In this document: piece by piece, positions 60,660 to 64,000 of the stretch
Numbering within the stretch: the first letter of the stretch is position 1
Layout of the letters: each line of letters opens with the position of its first letter
NCBI GenBank assembly: GCA_024138025.1
Contig: JAMXBD010001107.1
Location: 1-64,000 of the forward strand
Direction: 5' to 3'
From: Combretum micranthum
Lineage: Eukaryota > Streptophyta > Magnoliopsida > Myrtales > Combretaceae
DNA length: 64,000 bases
Position numbers and translations under genes: made by a program
Notes under the pieces: model-generated
What the model saw: the letters and a program-made list of their open reading frames with translations, nothing else
Told to the model about the DNA's origin: nothing
Databases searched by the model: none

Positions 60660-61230
60660 AGTATAGAGTGTGATAATTTAGATAGAGAAGATTTTGAAAT
60701 GCACATAAAGGAATTAATGGAATTAGGGTCATAGAAAGGTCAGACAGTCAACACAAAAGTCCTGCATTCATTGTCAGAAAAAGGAGTGAAATAGCAAGAG
60801 GAAAATCAAGAATGGTAATAGATTATAGAAAATTGAATGATAAACAAGGGATGATTCTTACAATCTTCCTAACAAAACTGAATTAGTTAACAAAATACAA
60901 AATTGTTACATATTAGTAAATTTGATTGTAAGTCAGGATTTTGGCAGGTAAAGATGGATGAAGAGTCACAACCATGGACTGCTTTTACCTGTCCAAGGAC
61001 ATTTTCAATGAAAGTTATGCCATTTGGATTAAAAAATGCACCTTCAATTTTTCAAAGAAAAATGGATATAGCTTTTCAAAATCTAAAGGATTTCACTGCA
61101 ATTTATGTGGATGATGTTCTTGTTTTTTCCAAAAGCGAACATGAACACTAAGATTTAAAGATATGCTTTCAGAATTTCAAAGACAGGAATAGTAATAAGC
61201 ACAAAAAAGGCACAGTTTTTCAAAAGGAAT
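60660..61230 (+). pseudogene. EPRV-2 reverse transcriptase
   Basis: The best preserved enzymatic piece is 60903-61151: SKFDCKSGFWQVKMDEES, PWTAFTCP, MPFGLKNAPSIFQRKMD and IYVDDVLVFSK, with the catalytic pair at 61104-61115. These are the ordered palm motifs of Caulimoviridae RT. Upstream, about 60760-60840 gives SRMVIDYRK-like text with stops. The frame closes at 61151 and continues in others ([10 protein letters not shown] near 61240). Confidence 0.88.
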
Positions 61231-61915
61231 ATTGAATTTTTAGGAGTAGAAATAGGAGAAGGAAAAATCAAGTTACAGAACACATAGTCAAAAAGGTGAT
61301 AGAATTTCCTGAACAAATGAACAAAAAGCAATTACAAGCATTTTTGGGTTTACTAAATTATGCAAGACCTTTCATAAAGGATTTGAATTCTTTAGTAGGA
61401 CCTTTTATAACAAGATTTCAGGTTTTAAAAGTTTGTCCCAAGAGGACATAAAACAAATAAGGAAAATAAAGGAACAGTCAAAAGGTTACCAAGGTTGAGA
61501 TTACCCTAGACATAGACTTCTTGATCGTTGAAAGTGATGATATGATCTAGGATGGGAGGAATTTTGTTAAGAAAACCTCATAAATATGCTGAAAGAAAAA
61601 CTGAAGAAATTTGCAGGTATACAAGTGGAAAGTTCAAGAAAAGAATTTACCAAGTATAGACAGGGAAATAATGGCAGTTGTAAATTGCTTAGATAATTTT
61701 AGATTATTTCTGATAAATAAAAAAAGAGATGTTAGTTAGAACAGACTATGAAGCTATAAGTAAATTCCATAAGAACAAAGGAAGTAATAAAATGAGTAGG
61801 AGAAGATGGTTAAAGTTTAAAGATGTAATAATAAATAAAGGCTATAAGGTAGAATTTGAACATATTAAGGGAAAACATAATACTACAGCAGATAGTTATC
61901 TCGCTTACTAATATA
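61231..61915 (+). pseudogene. EPRV-2 RNase H
   Basis: The thumb/connection piece at about 61300-61400 gives [15 protein letters not shown]. Near 61620-61700 there are YKWKVQEKNLPS and IDREIMAVVNCLDNFRLF. The open piece 61729-61911 has LVRTDYEAISKFH, SRRRWLKFKD and VEFEHIKGKHN, the RNase H C-terminal motifs of Caulimoviridae. Several frame changes. Confidence 0.8.
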
Positions 61916-61937
61916 AATAATTTTCTTTTCAGGAAAA

Positions 61938-63600
61938 CATGGAATATCAAAGGATACCACAAAAGAGGCTAATGTCTTCTTGAGGATCACAAGCAAGTAG
62001 TTCTAGTGGAACAAGGTTATCAGAGGTTATGGAAGGACCATAGGTTATAATTGGTGATATAGCTCTACCTATAATACCAACAAGTTCACCAAGGAAGTTT
62101 CCAGTATCGTTCCCAATTAATGTTAAGGGAGAGACACATATGGCTCTCATAGACAGTGTATGGTCTATGACTAGCCAAGACAAGTTCAAATATGTAATTT
62201 GCTGTGCTCTGGCTAGATATTTTAATGAGATAGAAGCACAGGGTATCAAAGGAACACAAGAAACTTGCTACATGAAAAGGCCACAGGATAATGAATCATC
62301 ACAAAAGACACAAGGACATAAGGGACAAATTAAAAAAAATATCAAATGTATAGAGTTGCAAAGGGACATTTGATAAGAGTTTTTTACTACTAGAATGACG
62401 TTCAAACCCAAATAACAGATTTTCTGAATCCTTCATGGAGAGGATTCCATGATCTTAAAACCACAGCAAATTGGGTCAAGCAAATAACAGGAAAACAAGA
62501 AATTTATGTGGATCCTGCTCTTAACAATTTTAAGAGTGTTAAAAGTACCACAAGGTATGTCAAGGACACACAAAAGTATACAGATTTGAACTCTTTAGAA
62601 GAAGAACATGAAAAGAAAATATCTTCTCTTAAAATCACAGAAAACCCAAATAAGAAGATAAGTATTGAAAGCATTAAGGAATACAGTAAGGACTACAGGG
62701 AAACGTTCCCATTTCAAAGGAGGAAAATAGGAAAAACACCTCAAGAAAAATATGAAAATGCAACAGCCTTCCTTTTCTTCAAAAGAACTGAATTTATTTC
62801 AAAACTTCCATCTCTTCCAAAATCGTTGTTAAAAGGATATGCAAAGGAAATGTTTTTAAAGCCTTTTATATTGCTCAAAAAGACAATACAAGAAAAGCAC
62901 ATATGTTTTGATGGAGTTGGATTTGGGACTATGATAAGGGTAAAAGCTTTTCCAAACCCTCCATGTTATTCCTGTTTGGGAAAGGACTCACAGGTTGAAA
63001 TGAATAATCATTATCAAGTTAAATATTATTGCTCAACTCATGTGCGTTATAATATACATACAATGGCTATAAATCTCAACTACTTTAAAGGATTCAGGAT
63101 TGGAGACCAGGAATACACATTGGCTACCATTCTTGATTATGGGCTTGTCACAAAAATTGTGGGCACATTTCCACTATTTATGACCCTATCCATGGAAAAA
63201 TATTTCATGAAGTTTTGGCAGCCTTAAGAGATATAGAATGGGAATATGAGGAACATGATATCCTTGTAAAATATTATATAAAAACAAAGGAAGTACCACC
63301 AAAATGGTTAAAATTTGAATCCAAATCAGCACAAACTTGGTTTTGGATTTCCCCAATCAAAGGAAAGGTTTCAATTATCCAAAAAATCCATAGGTTAGAA
63401 TCCACCAACAGTTTGGATGAACAATTGAATCTATACATTACTGACAAAATGAGCATGTTTATACCAGAAGATCCAGAATTTCATCTTACTGCAACTACTA
63501 AGACGAAATTCATCTTCACAAAGGAAAAAGGAGTAATTTGGTCAAGATATGAGACAAATTTGAAGGCACTCAAGGAAAGCTTAAACAATGAAGATGAATA
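61938..63600 (+). pseudogene. EPRV-2 distal ORF, unknown function, best preserved viral gene
   Basis: It follows the RNase H and precedes the promoter, the position held by the transactivator/inclusion-body gene in some caulimovirid genera. I see no clear signature of that family, so this is only a position-based guess. An early part (61938-62500) has stops and frame changes. Then 62508-63227 is open for 239 codons (CYSCLGKDSQVEMNNHYQ, with Cys pairs, and ATILDYGLVTKIVG). A one-base shift at about 63215 leads into 63215-63601 (128 codons, with TWFWISPIKGKVSIIQ and an acidic end). It is far less decayed than the rest of EPRV-2. Confidence 0.6.
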
Positions 63601-63699
63601 GGATGAAAATGACAATCCATATGATCCCAATTTACTAGGATGAGGATGAGGATGAAGAAATGGAAGCATAAGAAGACATAAAACAGGTTCTAAGATTTT

Positions 63700-64000
63700 A
63701 AAAAAAAAAAAGATGAGGGATCAGAACAAAGAAAATTCATGGGCAAACAGGGAAGGAAATAAAACAAAAAGGAGAAAAACCTGGAAGACAAACGAACAAA
63801 TGGACACAAAAAATGCGGAAGGAAACAGGAGAATCAGACATCAAAAGACAGAAGAAAAATCAGGATTACTATTCGGCACTGTAGCATAGGTATTGTAGCG
63901 CTTTTTAAGGTTACTGTGTTACTATAGTAGTAGGCCATTGTAACACTTTTTACTATTTTAGGTCTGCAAAAATTTTCTACAAAAGGCGAGCAAGATTTAA
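63700..64000 (+). promoter_or_regulatory. EPRV-2 promoter, second copy (window end)
   Basis: Aligns with 53251-53555 from the A-run onward, including the repeated ACTGTAGCA-type words. The TATA position reads TACAAAAGG (63978-63986), one change from TATAAAAGG. It shows that another viral unit, or part of one, begins here and runs beyond the window. Confidence 0.8.

Larger units (their letters stand above)
53186..64000 (+). mobile_element. EPRV-2: second, unrelated endogenous pararetrovirus, longer than one unit
   Basis: Domain order on the + strand: unknown ORF(s), movement-like, coat with CCHC finger, protease, RT, RNase H, distal ORF, promoter. No integrase was seen. The promoter block occurs at 53251-53570 and again at 63700-64000, so the window holds one complete unit of about 10.44 kb plus a repeat. 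RT motifs (SKFDCKSGFWQVKMDEES) are typical of Caulimoviridae and different from EPRV-1. Most genes are heavily decayed, but the distal ORF is not. The right end lies outside the window. Confidence 0.82.

Noticed and set aside
1..64000. CRISPR arrays, bacterial operons, rRNA or tRNA genes
   Set aside because: Nothing of this sort was seen. The short tRNA-like matches are primer-binding sites (tRNA-Met complements) of retroelements. The regular repeats are LTRs, satellites and a viral enhancer.
35941..64000. An active, infectious endogenous virus
   Set aside because: Both viral copies have many stops and frameshifts in essential genes, and EPRV-1 is also split by a transposon. Nothing here suggests a replication-competent copy.

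Overview
This looks like nuclear DNA from a flowering plant, most likely a eudicot. It is AT-rich and most of it is decayed retroelements. The only host genes I recognise are two members of a plant-specific receptor-kinase family (CrRLK1L, malectin-like ectodomain). I cannot name the species. No element or gene here has a fully open reading frame, so I read the window as old, repeat-rich intergenic chromatin.

Region by region. 1-4617: a long LTR-like sequence on the + strand that starts before the window and contains a degenerate tandem repeat. 4613-7240: a Ty1/copia gag remnant split by a short Ty3-type LTR element (4832-7017). 7469-9627: a badly decayed receptor-kinase pseudogene on the minus strand. 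9683-11939: a second short Ty3-type LTR element. 13555-27456: a 13.9-kb Ty3/gypsy chromovirus-like element on the minus strand, with 3.7-kb LTRs and a perfect TACTC target duplication. 27558-29262: a probable solo LTR. 31373-33875: a second, nearly open copy of the receptor kinase, broken by two frameshifts. Both receptor-kinase copies share flanking sequence, so they come from one duplicated segment.

The right half is the most interesting part. An AT-rich tandem repeat (35.39-35.94 kb and 52.34-53.19 kb) holds two different endogenous pararetroviruses (Caulimoviridae) placed head to head. EPRV-1 (35.94-52.34 kb, minus strand) resembles florendovirus/petuvirus genomes: movement, coat, protease, RT and RNase H domains, then a second overlapping ORF, then a promoter with three 54-bp direct repeats. 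Its unit is about 8.36 kb once a nested Ty1/copia element (38630-46550, TATTT target duplication) is subtracted. EPRV-2 (53.19 kb to the window end, plus strand) belongs to another lineage. It has a clear promoter, polyadenylation signal and tRNA-Met primer site, and decayed movement, coat, protease, RT and RNase H regions. A much better preserved distal ORF precedes a second promoter copy, which gives a unit near 10.4 kb. Its left edge joins two viral pieces within one base of the reverse-transcription start site.

Order of events: AT-repeat array, then integration of the pararetroviruses, then the copia insertion into EPRV-1. On the left, kinase duplication and copia gag insertion were followed by insertion of the small LTR elements and the large gypsy element.
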